DNA from: Streptomyces griseoviridis
GTDB lineage: Bacteria > Actinomycetota > Actinomycetes > Streptomycetales > Streptomycetaceae
DNA: 64,000 nt
NCBI RefSeq assembly: GCF_005222485.1
Contig: NZ_CP029078.1
Coordinates: 4,275,501-4,339,500, forward strand
Direction: 5' to 3'
Shown here piece after piece: positions 1 through 7,682 of this stretch. The notes beneath the pieces were generated by a model. It had not been told where the DNA came from. It worked only from the letters and a program-made list of their open reading frames with translations, and made no database searches. The position numbers and the translations under genes are program-made. Every line of letters begins with the position of its first letter. The stretch's first letter is position 1.

Positions 1-1215
1 GAGGACGATCCCGGCGGCGCCACCGTCGTACCCGAACTGCGGGACGCGGCCGACCGACCCATCAGGGTCCGCAACGCCCGCAACCTCACCGAGGCCGCAC
101 GGCTGCTCACCGACGACGTCCACTGCATCCTGCTGGACCTCGCGCTGCCCGCCCGGGGCCGGTCAGGGGCGGACGCCGACAGTGCCGACAACACCTCCGG
201 CGAACCCGGCACACCGGACGACGCCGACAATCCTCGCAAACCCGATGAACTCGGTGTGCTGCGGGAGGTCCTCGAACTGGCGCCACGGCAGGCCGTGCTG
301 GCGCTCACCGCGTCAGGCGACGCCGAGCGCGGCGCCGAGGCGGTCCGGGTCGGCGCCCAGGACTACCTCTTCCGCGACGAACTGGACGCCCGGCTGCTGA
401 GCCGCGCGATCCGGTACGCGGTCGAACGCAAACGCTCCGACACGGCCGAGCGACGGCTCGCCGAGGGCCGGGTCAGGGCGCAGGAGAACCGGCGCCTGGA
501 ACGCGGCCTGCTGCCGACCCCGCTGCTCGACGGCTCCCCGCTGCGCTTCGCGGCCCGCTACCGCCCCGGCCGCTCGCGCGCGCTGCTCGGCGGCGACTTC
601 TACGACGTCGTACGCACCCCGGACGGCACGGTGCACGCCATGATCGGCGACGTCTGCGGGCACGGCCCCGACGAGGCCGCGCTCGGCGTGGAGCTGCGGA
701 TCGCGTGGCGGGCGCTGACCCTGGCGGGCCTGTGCGGCGACGAACTGCTGGGCACGCTCCAGCAGGTCCTGGAGCACGAACGCTCCGACGACGAGATCTT
801 CGCGACCCTGTGCGCGGTCGACATCGCGCCCGACGGCCGCCGGGCCGGCCTGTGCCTGGCCGGTCACCCGTCACCGCTGGTAGCCCGCCCCGGCCGGCCC
901 GCGCGGCTGCTCCCCTACGACAACAACGGCCCGGCCCTCGGCCTGCTGCCGGGCGCCCGCTGGCCGCGGACGCAGGTGGAACTGGGCGCCGAGTGGAGCC
1001 TGATGCTCTACACCGACGGCCTGATCGAGGGCCGCATCGGCGCCGGCCTCGAACGGCTCGGCCAGGACGGCATGGTGGAGATGGTCCGCCGCCAGCTCGC
1101 CGAGGGCCTGAGCGGCGAGGCGCTGCTGCGGGCCGCGGTCAACGAGGTGCGGGACCTGAACGGCGGCGAACTGACGGACGACGTGGCGGTCCTGCTGCTC
1201 GACCGGACGCCGTGA
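1..1215 (+). CDS. Receiver domain fused to PP2C-type (SpoIIE-like) phosphatase, 5' end missing
   Basis: The reading frame is open from the first base, so the gene starts upstream of the window. The N-terminal part looks like a response-regulator receiver (ILLDLALP would hold the phospho-acceptor Asp; LALTASGD and AQDYLFRDE match the later receiver strands). It contains an acidic, Ser/Thr-rich insertion of about 30 residues. A short coiled linker (RRLAEGRVRAQENRRLERGLLP) leads into a PP2C/SpoIIE phosphatase with GGDFYDV, GDVCGHG, LYTDGLIEGR and a final LTDDVAVLLLDR, supplying the metal-binding Asp residues. Such proteins usually dephosphorylate anti-anti-sigma factors in partner-switching pathways; no such partner is visible here. 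Phosphatase assignment is firm, the target is unknown. Confidence 0.9.
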   Translation, partial: EDDPGGATVVPELRDAADRPIRVRNARNLTEAARLLTDDVHCILLDLALPARGRSGADADSADNTSGEPGTPDDADNPRKPDELGVLREVLELAPRQAVLALTASGDAERGAEAVRVGAQDYLFRDELDARLLSRAIRYAVERKRSDTAERRLAEGRVRAQENRRLERGLLPTPLLDGSPLRFAARYRPGRSRALLGGDFYDVVRTPDGTVHAMIGDVCGHGPDEAALGVELRIAWRALTLAGLCGDELLGTLQQVLEHERSDDEIFATLCAVDIAPDGRRAGLCLAGHPSPLVARPGRPARLLPYDNNGPALGLLPGARWPRTQVELGAEWSLMLYTDGLIEGRIGAGLERLGQDGMVEMVRRQLAEGLSGEALLRAAVNEVRDLNGGELTDDVAVLLLDRTP

Positions 1216-1221
1216 CGCGAT

Positions 1222-1251
1222 GAGCCTCCGTCCCGTTCGGGGCGGAGGCTC
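1222..1251 (+). terminator. Hairpin terminator after the PP2C gene
   Basis: A 13-bp stem (GAGCCTCCGTCCC pairing with GGGCGGAGGCTC through one G-T wobble) with a 4-base loop lies seven bases after the stop codon. There is no clear T-tract, as is usual for Streptomyces terminators. Confidence 0.75.
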
Positions 1252-1385
1252 GGGGCGAGGGGAAGGGGCGGGGCGAAGACGGCTTGGAAGCGACGGCTGT
1301 GCCGGACGCGCCGGACGTGATGGACGCGCCGGACGTGACGGGACGTGAAGCCGGGCGGCTACGGAGGAGAGGGGTCTAGGGAGAA

Positions 1386-1415
1386 GAGGTCCGCGGAGAG
1401 GAGGTCCGCGGAGAG
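1386..1415. repeat. 15-bp tandem duplication
   Basis: Two perfect adjacent copies of GAGGTCCGCGGAGAG lie in the 3' intergenic stretch between the converging PP2C and DUF2516 genes. Nearby, the string GGACGCGCCGGACGTGA is also partly repeated (about 1305-1345). Probably neutral low-complexity sequence. Confidence 0.5.
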
Positions 1416-1473
1416 GAAGCCCCGGCGGAGACCAGTCTCCGCCCCGCCCCGTCCCCTACTGTCCCTGCCGTCC

Positions 1474-1824
1474 CTACCGACCGCCGTTGTAGGGCCCGTA
1501 GGGGCCGTCGCTGCTGGAGCCGCGGCGGCTGCGTCCGCCTCCGGAGAGGCCGCGCAGGGCGGGGCGTACGTCGACCATGTACACGATCGTCGCGATGAGC
1601 CCGATGATCGGCAGGAACGACAGGACGTTGAAGATCAGGTTCACCACGAAGGCGACCCCGAGGATGATCAGCCAGAACATCTTGCTCTGCTTGTCGACCG
1701 CCCGATAGGCGTCCTCGCGGCGCGTGGCGGCGTCGAACAACGCGAAGCCGCTAAACACGATCAAGGCCATGCTCAACAGCCACATGAAGCCCGCGAACCC
1801 CTGCATCAGCACTCTGTCCACCAC
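1474..1824 (-). CDS. DUF2516 family membrane protein
   Basis: A 116-residue protein with two or three membrane segments (FMWLLSMALIVFSGFALF, then FWLIILGVAFVVNLIF running into FLPIIGLIATIVYMVDV) and a short polar Gly/Ser/Arg/Tyr tail. The size, the YRAVDKQSK motif between the spans and the VYMVDVRPALR motif after the last one match the actinobacterial DUF2516 family, whose function is unknown. It lies downstream of the HBHA-like and XRE genes on the same strand, but a strong hairpin separates it from them. Family call is good; role unknown. Confidence 0.8.
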   Translation of the reverse strand: MVDRVLMQGFAGFMWLLSMALIVFSGFALFDAATRREDAYRAVDKQSKMFWLIILGVAFVVNLIFNVLSFLPIIGLIATIVYMVDVRPALRGLSGGGRSRRGSSSDGPYGPYNGGR

Positions 1825-1887
1825 CCGACTCGGCTCGTCCGTACGCGGTCACCGTACCCGCTCCCGGTGACCCGTTACCCGAAGAAC

Positions 1888-1916
1888 GGGCCGGGCACTC
1901 CAGGAGTGCCCGGCCC
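1888..1916 (-). terminator. Hairpin terminator after the HBHA-like gene
   Basis: A perfect inverted repeat: GGGCCGGGCACTCC, one base, then its reverse complement. It lies 43 bases past the stop of the HBHA-like gene and before the DUF2516 start, so DUF2516 probably has its own promoter. Confidence 0.75.
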
Positions 1917-1958
1917 GCCCCACTTCCGCACGCCTCGCTCGGCGGGCTGCTCCGCGCC

Positions 1959-2633
1959 CTACTTGGCGGGCGGGGTCGTCTTCTTGGCGGCCGGCTTGCG
2001 AACGGGCGCCTTCTTGGCGGCGGGCTTCTTGGGGACGTCGGGAGCGGCGGCGGCTGGGGCGGGAGCGGCCGGGGCGACGCTGCGCACCTCGCGCGGCTTC
2101 TCCTCCTCGACCTCGACCGGCTCGGCCTTGGGCTCGACGGCCACGGCGAAGTCCTCGATCCCCTCGGCGGCCTCACCACGCCACGTCCGCACAGTCTGCT
2201 CGCCGTGCTCGGCGACCTTCTCGTAGGTCTCACGGGCCTTGACGGCGTACTCGGCGGCGACGCCGACACCGCGCAGCGCGAGATCCTGGGCGGACTCGCC
2301 GAGCTTCTTCAGGTCGGCGTCGATCGTGCTGCCGAGCTTCTTGATGTCGCCGTCGAGGGAGTTGATGAACTCGGAGACCCTCGCCTGGAAGGACTCCTGC
2401 GTCTCCTTGACCTTGGCGCCGGCGTCCTTGGCACGGGCCTGGGCCTTCTCCTGGACCGCCTTGGGGTCGGTGCCGCGGACGGCCTCGATACGGGCCGGCG
2501 CCTCGGCGCGCAGCTGCTCCACCAGGACCGGCACCTTCTTGGCCTGCTGGAAGGCCAGATCGGCGGTACCGGCGGCGAAGTAGAGCGGCGTCGGGTCGCT
2601 GAGGGTCTTGCGGAGGTCGTCGGTGATGGCCAT
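1959..2633 (-). CDS. HBHA-like helical protein with Lys/Pro/Ala-rich tail
   Basis: A 224-residue protein starting MAITDDLRKTLSDPTPLYF. The start has a clear GGGAGGA ribosome site, and upstream frame extension is spurious. Residues 10-150 are largely charged helix (AKDAGAKVKETQESFQ, LGSTIDADLKKLGESAQ) and probably form coiled coils. The C-terminus is a low-complexity Pro/Ala/Lys tail (KKPAAKKAPVRK). This architecture resembles mycobacterial heparin-binding haemagglutinin and its Streptomyces relatives, where the basic tail may bind polyanions. No signal peptide or membrane span is seen, so it is likely cytoplasmic or membrane-associated. The adhesin role of the mycobacterial protein should not be carried over. 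Confidence 0.75.
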   Translation of the reverse strand: MAITDDLRKTLSDPTPLYFAAGTADLAFQQAKKVPVLVEQLRAEAPARIEAVRGTDPKAVQEKAQARAKDAGAKVKETQESFQARVSEFINSLDGDIKKLGSTIDADLKKLGESAQDLALRGVGVAAEYAVKARETYEKVAEHGEQTVRTWRGEAAEGIEDFAVAVEPKAEPVEVEEEKPREVRSVAPAAPAPAAAAPDVPKKPAAKKAPVRKPAAKKTTPPAK

Positions 2634-2721
2634 GGTGATGGTCCTCCCGGGTCGCTTACAGCTGAGGGTTTGGGTGTCCCGCGGCCGGATGACCGCCCGA
2701 CGCGACGTGCGACGGGCGCGC

Positions 2722-3384
2722 TCAGCCGGTGGGCTGCTGCGGGCCGGCGTCGTCGCCACCGTCGGCGGGACGGGCGTTGCCGGTACCGCGGGTGTTCTTG
2801 GTCATGCGGGTGTTATTGGTCATGCGGGTGCTCGGGGTCTTGGGGCTGCTCGTGGGCTGAGGGGTGTTCGGGGTCGTGCGGGTGCTCTTGGCGGGGCGGG
2901 CCTTGCGGCCCGGACGCGGAGCGGGGTCGGCATGGGTGTCGACGTCGACGTCGACCCCTGGGCCGGCCACGGCACCGTCCGCCGCTGGTCTCGCCGCGTC
3001 CGCAGGTCGCTGCGGTTCGCGGTCGGCGTCGGTCCCGAACCCGTTCTCCTTGCGGAAGGACTCGTAGATCTGGAGCAGGACCTGCTTCTGCTGTTCGGTG
3101 AGCGTGGGATCGGCGAGGACCACCGCACGGGTCTCCACCTCGTCCCGGTCCCGCTCCGCGTCGAGGATGCCGGCGTGCACGTACAGGGTCTCCGCGGAGA
3201 TCCGCAGCGCCTTGGCGACCTGCTGCAACACCTCCGCGCTCGGCTTGCGCAGCCCGCGCTCGATCTGGCTCAGGTAGGGATTCGACACCCCGGCGGCATC
3301 GGCGAGCTGCCGCAACGACAGCTGCGCGGTGCGCCGCTGCTCACGGAGGTACTCGCCGAGATTGCCGACGTTGAGCGATGCCAT
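2722..3384 (-). CDS. XRE-family helix-turn-helix regulator with disordered tail
   Basis: A 220-residue protein whose residues 6-65 form a canonical XRE/Cro helix-turn-helix (YLREQRRTAQLSLRQLADAAG, VSNPYLSQIERGLRKPSAEVL). A second helical region (LADPTLTEQQKQVLLQIYESF) follows, then about 100 residues of disordered Pro/Thr/Asn/Arg-rich sequence with an internal repeat TRMTNNTRMTKNTR. The start ATG is preceded by a purine-rich AAGGTGG. The gene is upstream of the HBHA-like gene on the same strand with an 88-base gap. A long perfect dyad overlaps its likely promoter, suggesting autorepression. Regulator call is secure; targets unknown. Confidence 0.85.
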   Translation of the reverse strand: MASLNVGNLGEYLREQRRTAQLSLRQLADAAGVSNPYLSQIERGLRKPSAEVLQQVAKALRISAETLYVHAGILDAERDRDEVETRAVVLADPTLTEQQKQVLLQIYESFRKENGFGTDADREPQRPADAARPAADGAVAGPGVDVDVDTHADPAPRPGRKARPAKSTRTTPNTPQPTSSPKTPSTRMTNNTRMTKNTRGTGNARPADGGDDAGPQQPTG

Positions 3385-3404
3385 GCCCCCACCTTGCCCC
3401 ACCC

Positions 3405-3438
3405 TCGCTAACTTTTGCAAGCGGCTGCTTGCAAAAGT
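3405..3438 (-). promoter_or_regulatory. Autoregulatory dyad over the XRE gene promoter
   Basis: A perfect inverted repeat, ACTTTTGCAAGC, four bases, then its reverse complement (3411-3438). Read on the minus strand, TTGCAA (3429-3434) and TAGCGA (3405-3410) are spaced by 18 bases and could be the -35 and -10 boxes, so the dyad covers the -35 and the spacer. The start codon is 21 bases further on. The A/T-rich core stands out strongly in this GC-rich DNA. Confidence 0.7.
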
Positions 3439-3575
3439 ACTCCAGCCGGGTGGGGGCCGCCGTGCGACTCGCAGCGACAACTGTCACTTCGCAGGGATTT
3501 CTGTCACCAGTCGCTCGTAGTCGCCGAACGGTAATCCCCCAGGCCCTGCCTGTGTGGGCCACTAGGTTGGGGTGT

Positions 3576-4097
3576 GTGGGGACACGGGGGCAGAGGTATC
3601 GGTATGTGGGTCCGGCTGAGCTGAAGGAGTTCGTCCGGGCGGGTGGTGTGGGGCGGAGCATCCGCTCGGCGGCGGACTTCGGCGAGTGGGTCTCGGCGTT
3701 GACCCGGGACGAGTTGGCCGAGCCGTTCACGTTCGTCGTCGATGGCGGCGGGGTGCTGCGACTGGCCCCGCGTCGCAGTGAGCACGTGGTGTGCGCCGGC
3801 GGCAGAGAGGTGCTGAGCGCCGGGGAGATGAGCTTCCGCGAGGAGTCCGGGCGGTGGGTGGTCGAGGAGGTCAGCAACCAGTCGACCGGCTACTGCCCGG
3901 ACATCAACTCATGGCGCGCCGTGGCCAAGGCTCTGGATCGGATCGGGATCCATCGACCGCCCGGGTTCACGCACCCGGTGACATTTCGCCGATGCCACTC
4001 CTGCCGAGAGCTCAACATCGTGCGGGAGGAGGACTTCGTGTGCGTCTTCTGCGGCGAGGATCTGCCGCGGGAGTGGAACGTTGGGCAGCCCGGGTGA
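3576..4097 (+). CDS. Uncharacterised protein with C-terminal zinc ribbon
   Basis: A 173-residue protein, not recognised as a named family. The GTG start is preceded by TAGGTT six bases upstream and no ribosome site, so it may be leaderless. The N-terminal two thirds mixes alpha and beta (YVGPAELKEFVRAGG, FTFVVDGGGVLRLAPRRSEH, WVVEEVSNQSTGYCPD). The C-terminus carries two CxxC knuckles (CHSC and CVFC) 14 residues apart, a likely zinc ribbon. Its TGA overlaps the GTG of the next reading frame by four bases, so the two were probably translationally coupled. It is the first gene of a patch of small orphan genes and IS debris. Confidence 0.65.
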   Translation: MGTRGQRYRYVGPAELKEFVRAGGVGRSIRSAADFGEWVSALTRDELAEPFTFVVDGGGVLRLAPRRSEHVVCAGGREVLSAGEMSFREESGRWVVEEVSNQSTGYCPDINSWRAVAKALDRIGIHRPPGFTHPVTFRRCHSCRELNIVREEDFVCVFCGEDLPREWNVGQPG

Positions 4098-4243
4098 CTG
4101 GTCAGACCGCGAGGATCGCATCGCCTTGCGAGTGCGGCAGCATGGCGGTGCGGCAGGTGAACCAGTTCATCCTTCACGATGAGTTGTGGTCGGATTCGGA
4201 GTTCTCTTGCGAGTCTTGCGGCACATACCTGTGCCAACACTCG
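4094..4243 (+). pseudogene. 5' fragment of a second zinc-ribbon gene, cut by IS debris
   Basis: A reading frame starts with GTG overlapping the previous stop (GTGA). It encodes about 50 residues with CECG, SCESCG and YLCQH metal-ligand-like cysteines, then runs without a stop into sequence that on the other strand encodes a transposase fragment. Everything after about residue 50 looks like antisense of that IS remnant. I read this as the surviving front of a protein that was coupled to the upstream zinc-ribbon gene. A short intact product cannot be excluded. Confidence 0.5.
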
Positions 4244-4299
4244 CTGTCCTCGGCGGCCAACTGGTCCACGCCCACGGGCCTCCTCGAGGGACTGCACGT

Positions 4300-4500
4300 A
4301 CTCCGCGACCTTCCCGAAGCAGGGCGGCAGAGCGCGCCAGGCGCAGCCGCCGACCAGCACGTAGACGATCGCGGCGAACAGCGTCTCATCAGGTGTGTCC
4401 GGCGTCCCGCCGCCTTGTGGGCGTACCTTCGACGGCGGGATCAGTGGCTTCGCGATCTCCCACAGCCGGTCCGGAACAATTCAACTCCATGTACCCCGCC
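4300..4500 (-). mobile_element. IS5-family transposase N-terminal remnant with frameshift
   Basis: On the minus strand the frame reads RLWEIAKPLIPPSKVRPQGG, then DETLFAAIVYVLVGGCAWRA and LPPCFG, the hallmark N-terminus of IS5-group (DDE) transposases common in Streptomyces. The probable start ATGGAGTTG near 4495 is out of frame with the rest by one base, because an extra A precedes ATTGTTCCG. Homology stops at PPCFG, so the catalytic domain is absent. No terminal repeats were found. This is a dead fragment. Confidence 0.7.
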
Positions 4501-4888
4501 CCATGAACGGACCAACGTTCGCCTCACCACGTAGGACACGGTGTAAAGCGCCCTGCTCGGCTTCGACGGCTTCATGGAATGCGTCGCCGCAGTCGTCATC
4601 CGCGCGGGTGAGTAGTCCATACGCCTCCATGGCGACGTAGTCGAGAGACTCCCACTCGGGCCAGTCGTCGTTCCAGAGCTCCCGAGGGCGACCCACCAGG
4701 CACTGAACCTCTGGGGTGTCGGCCAGAGCGACGGGATCGATCACTGCCCGCGCGAAGGCTTCCCGACCGATCCCCACCATGCACAGGCCGAAGCCGCAGA
4801 ATCCGTCGCCCGAAACCCAGCCGCCGAAGATCCGCTCCGCCGCAGCCCATAGATCCCAGGTGAAGGCTTCACGCGTCACAGCGATCTC
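4481..4888 (-). pseudogene. DUF4240 copy truncated at both ends
   Basis: The frame encodes EAFTWDLWAAAERIFGGW, then RPRELWNDDWPEWESLDYVA and EAVEAEQG, very close to the intact DUF4240 gene at 7082-7660. The first ~50 residues of the family (the FWRLIEECR region) are missing. The homology ends near 4888, exactly where homology of the oppositely oriented DUF6228 fragment begins, and the 3' end runs into the IS5 remnant. A start could lie in foreign sequence upstream, but the product would lack a third of the domain. Confidence 0.7.
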
Positions 4889-4897
4889 CCCATTTTC

Positions 4898-5146
4898 TTG
4901 GAGGAGCTCGCTACCGACTACTGCGGATGGGCTGGCGAACGGAGCTGGCATACTCACGACCGCGACCTGCTGGTGTCGGCGGTCTTCCGGTCCGGCGGCC
5001 ACGTCGGGCTGATGTGGGCTGTGCGGCCATGGCCTGGGGCCGCAGGCGGCTTGGGCGCCTCGGTGACCACCTGGCTGGAGGCCGGCGAGCAGATGACTTC
5101 CCTGGCGGCCGATGTCCGGGCTTTCCTCGCCAAGGAGTATCAGTGA
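4898..5146 (+). pseudogene. DUF6228-like gene, 5' truncated
   Basis: The frame encodes ELATDYCGWAGERSWH, GHVGLMWAVRPW and a C-terminal TTWLEAGEQMTSLAADVRAF, which fits the C-terminal half of DUF6228-family proteins from memory. The N-terminal half is missing. Upstream codons are open only to the junction with the DUF4240 fragment, and the only nearby start is a TTG at 4898 without a good ribosome site. The stop overlaps the GTG of the next gene, so the original pair was coupled. Family assignment is moderate. Confidence 0.55.
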
Positions 5147-5616
5147 CATCCGGCATGCGCATCACCTGGACCCTGGCGGGATCTGGGTGGGTCGACTGCA
5201 CCCTTGAAGATCACCGGGCGAAAGTCGAGCTCACCGCGTCCTATATCACCAGTGCACCCGAGGAACTCCTGACCGCGGTGACCCGCCTCGTCGCGGGCGA
5301 GACGGAGAGCCGTGCCCAGTTCGAGGCCGAGCCGACCGCCTACCGGTGGATCTTCTACCGCGAAGGCGTGGACGCCTGGATCCGCGTGCTTCAACTGCGT
5401 CACGGCAGCGATCACGACAACAGGGGAACCGAGATCTGGTCCAGCCAACTCGGCATCGACCAGCTCGCCCGCACCATGATCCGCTGCTTCGACGAGGTCG
5501 CGCAGACCTATGGCGAGAGCGGCTATCGAGGCAAGTGGGGCGAGCACTTCCCCCGAACCGAACTCGAAGCCCTCAGGCGCCTCTGGGGCACTCACCAGCA
5601 CCCCCAAACGACGTAG
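5143..5616 (+). CDS. Uncharacterised Streptomyces protein (158 aa or less), intact copy
   Basis: The GTG start overlaps the TGA of the DUF6228 remnant (GTGA); an ATG four codons later is an alternative. The product is soluble, with mixed alpha/beta (RITWTLAGSGWVDCTLED, TASYITSAPEELLTAVTRLV, YRWIFYREGVDAWIRVLQL, YGESGYRGKWGEHFPRTELE). I do not know a named domain. Similar orphan proteins are common in Streptomyces next to DUF4240/DUF6228-type genes. A degenerate fragment of the same gene lies at 11612-11735 beside an IS630 relic, so this gene has been duplicated or moved. An immunity-type role is possible but only inferred from neighbourhood. Confidence 0.7.
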   Translation: MTSGMRITWTLAGSGWVDCTLEDHRAKVELTASYITSAPEELLTAVTRLVAGETESRAQFEAEPTAYRWIFYREGVDAWIRVLQLRHGSDHDNRGTEIWSSQLGIDQLARTMIRCFDEVAQTYGESGYRGKWGEHFPRTELEALRRLWGTHQHPQTT

Positions 5617-5660
5617 CCGGGACAACAGACCACTGAGGTTGAGTTAGACAAGTCAGCAGG

Positions 5661-6012
5661 TCAACTGTCACCGTCAACTTGGCGGACTCCCGTGCAGGCA
5701 ACGACAGCGCTGGCGTCGTCGGCGAGGAAGAGCATGAAGGCCCATGTTCGGTCCGGTGAGAAGATGCAGCCGATCCTGACCTGAGCGGCTTCTAGCCGGG
5801 TGAGGATATCGACGTTGGAAAGGCAGGGCGAGCGTCTCGGTACCTCGCTTCCTCGCCCGCCGGAGGCGAGCCGCGTAGATGCCGGCGAGCTGCTGACTGG
5901 GAACGCGGCCGTCCCATACGACGGAGTCGCCTCCAGCAAGAAGCGCCTCCCTGGCGGCTTCGCAGGCCGTGGTCTGGTCGCCCAGCATCCCGGCGAGTTC
6001 CGCCCGGTCCAT
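5661..6012 (-). pseudogene. Frameshifted small gene of unknown function
   Basis: Two minus-strand frames together read like one ~115-residue protein. The frame starting at 6012 gives MDRAELAGMLGDQTTACEAA, VPSQQLAGIYAARLRRARKR and then degenerates into Arg/Pro-rich noise. The frame ending at 5661 gives DILTRLEAAQVRIGCIFSPD, WAFMLFLADDASAVVACTGV. The switch lies near 5810-5830. Each half has protein-like composition only on its own side of that point. A single-base indel, biological or from sequencing, is the simplest explanation. Confidence 0.55.
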
Positions 6013-6046
6013 CTGTCCTCCTCCCGCCTGCTGTCCCGCTGTCCGT

Positions 6047-6640
6047 TCAGTCGGCGAAGTGGAGCTCAGGCCGGGTCCAGAGGGTGACGTCGCTGCTGGT
6101 AGCGACCGCGAGGGTCAGACCGGAGGGAGAGAATCCGGCTGCCCGGAGTTCTGAGTACTCGGAGTGGAAGACGTGCCACCACGTCCCTTCCGCCGGGCCT
6201 TTGTGGGACCCGCCGTCGGCGGAGAGGATGACGCGGTCGTGGGGCCACTCGGGGCTGACGACGTCCAGGGTCCAGCCGTCCGGCGTGGTGCTGTGCAGGC
6301 CCCCGCCGAAGAGTCCGGCTATGCGCACCGGGACGCCTGCGATCGGGCCGAGCCCGGGGCAGGTGAGGTCCGGGTGAGCGTCGGGGGTGCTCGTTTGCGG
6401 GGCGGGGTCCCGGTCGCGGGCGATCTTCTCGCCGGTGATCGCGTCGAAGAGTCCGTGGCCGTCGCTGGACACGACCATGACGAGGTCGTGGCCGCTGTCG
6501 GGATGAACGGCGAATCCAACACCGAGAAGGCCCCCGATGGGAATCCTGCGGTCCAGCACCGGCTGCCACGGCTCGGGAGCCGGCATGACGGTGGCGGCGA
6601 GATAGCGCTCGCGCAACTTCTGCTGGTACTCCGTGATCAA
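6047..6640 (-). CDS. Uncharacterised beta-rich protein (197 aa)
   Basis: The likely start is TTG at 6640, six bases after GAGGAG and overlapping the stop of the upstream gene (TTGA). The product has repeated short beta-type motifs (IPIGGLLGVGFAVHPDSGHD, LVMVVSSDGHGLFDAITGEK, RVILSADGGSHKG, WWHVFHSEYSELRAAGFSPS, LTLAVATSSDVTLWTR) that resemble WD/beta-propeller-like blades, but the length is too short for a full propeller. No signal peptide. It forms a coupled pair with the gene at 6637-6972. Function not recognised; the pattern of many orphan small genes here suggests accessory status. Confidence 0.65.
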   Translation of the reverse strand: MITEYQQKLRERYLAATVMPAPEPWQPVLDRRIPIGGLLGVGFAVHPDSGHDLVMVVSSDGHGLFDAITGEKIARDRDPAPQTSTPDAHPDLTCPGLGPIAGVPVRIAGLFGGGLHSTTPDGWTLDVVSPEWPHDRVILSADGGSHKGPAEGTWWHVFHSEYSELRAAGFSPSGLTLAVATSSDVTLWTRPELHFAD

Positions 6641-6972
6641 CTCGTCTCCTCGATGCGATCCGCGTCGAGGGTCTCTCGCGCAGCGGCCCACGTCGACTCG
6701 AATTCCTGGCGGGTCATCTCGGCAGCGCCGTCCGATTCTTGCCACCCGCGCAGGGCACCTTCCGCGAGGACGCCGTACTGCCGCTCGTAGGCGGCCATGA
6801 CCGCGAGGTCGCCACAGTCACGGATCTCGATGACCTCCGCCAGCGAAGCCGCGGTCACGGGCTGGCGCTGAGGTCCTTGCAGGTCGACCTGGCGCAGGGC
6901 CCATTCCTCGCCGTCGAGCTCGAAGTACGACCGGACATCGCTCTCGCCGTCGTAAGCACGGATCCACAGCAT
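6637..6972 (-). CDS. Uncharacterised small protein (111 aa), coupled to 6047-6640
   Basis: Acidic soluble protein beginning MLWIRAYDGESDVRSYFELD; the GTG immediately before the ATG could also serve as start. It continues WALRQVDLQG, then a helical C-terminal half (SLAEVIEIRDCGDLAVMAAY, FESTWAAARETLDADR). Its stop overlaps the next gene's TTG start, so the two are one operon. I recognise the type as a common Streptomyces orphan protein but no named domain. The ~110 bases upstream contain no other gene. Confidence 0.65.
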   Translation of the reverse strand: MLWIRAYDGESDVRSYFELDGEEWALRQVDLQGPQRQPVTAASLAEVIEIRDCGDLAVMAAYERQYGVLAEGALRGWQESDGAAEMTRQEFESTWAAARETLDADRIEETS

Positions 6973-7081
6973 CACGCTCACATGATCTCTCGGTGAGGAG
7001 AAGGCGCGTTCGGCGACGCCCACGGGCCGAGCGCTTCCCGTTGACGCACCTGCCACGCCGTCCGGCTCGTCAGGCGGACGA

Positions 7082-7660
7082 TCACAGAGGAAACATCACG
7101 CTCAGTCTCGGCAGCTTGCGTGCTGCCTCGTCCTCGCGTCGCACGTCCCACCGCTGACCGAGCGGCTCCAAGCTGCTCTCTCCATCGCCCTGTTCGGCCT
7201 CGACATCCTCGTAGAACGCCTCGCTGCAGTCGTCATCGACACCGGTCAGGCTCCCGTACGCCTCCAGCGCGACATAGTCGAGAGACTCCCACTCGGGCCA
7301 GTCGTCGTTCCACATCTCCCGCGGGCGTCCCACCAGGCGCTGGACCTCCGGAACGTCGGCCAGAGAGTCCGGATCAGCCAATGCCCTGGAGAAGGCATCA
7401 CGGCCGAGCCCCGCCGTCCACAGGCCGAAGTAGCGGAATCCGTCATCCGAACACCAGCCACCGAAGATCCGGTCCGCTGCCGCCCACAGATCCCACGTGA
7501 ACGCCTCGTGCGCCACCTCGTCCAAGCGCACCTGGAACCGCACAACCTCAGCCAGCGACCTTCGCGCCAATGCGCCACGCAGCCACGCGAGCCGCTCGTC
7601 CGGGCCCTGCGCCTGACGCCGGCACTCCTCGATGAGCCTCCAGAAGGAATCAGTGTCCAC
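7082..7660 (-). CDS. DUF4240 domain protein, intact
   Basis: A 192-residue protein starting with GTG (MDTDSFWRLIEECRRQ). It carries the family's FWxLIE start, the HEAFTWDLWAAADRIFGGW and CSDDGFRYFGLWTAGLGRDA core, and LVGRPREMWNDDWPEWESLD. DUF4240 has no established biochemical role. A truncated near-copy lies 2.2 kb away at 4481-4888 on the same strand. After the shared EVEAEQG-type segment the tails diverge completely, so the copies were rearranged at both ends. Divergent from the pair at 7718-8352. Confidence 0.8.
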   Translation of the reverse strand: MDTDSFWRLIEECRRQAQGPDERLAWLRGALARRSLAEVVRFQVRLDEVAHEAFTWDLWAAADRIFGGWCSDDGFRYFGLWTAGLGRDAFSRALADPDSLADVPEVQRLVGRPREMWNDDWPEWESLDYVALEAYGSLTGVDDDCSEAFYEDVEAEQGDGESSLEPLGQRWDVRREDEAARKLPRLSVMFPL

Positions 7661-7682
7661 AGCGGCACTGTGCCAGGCACCT

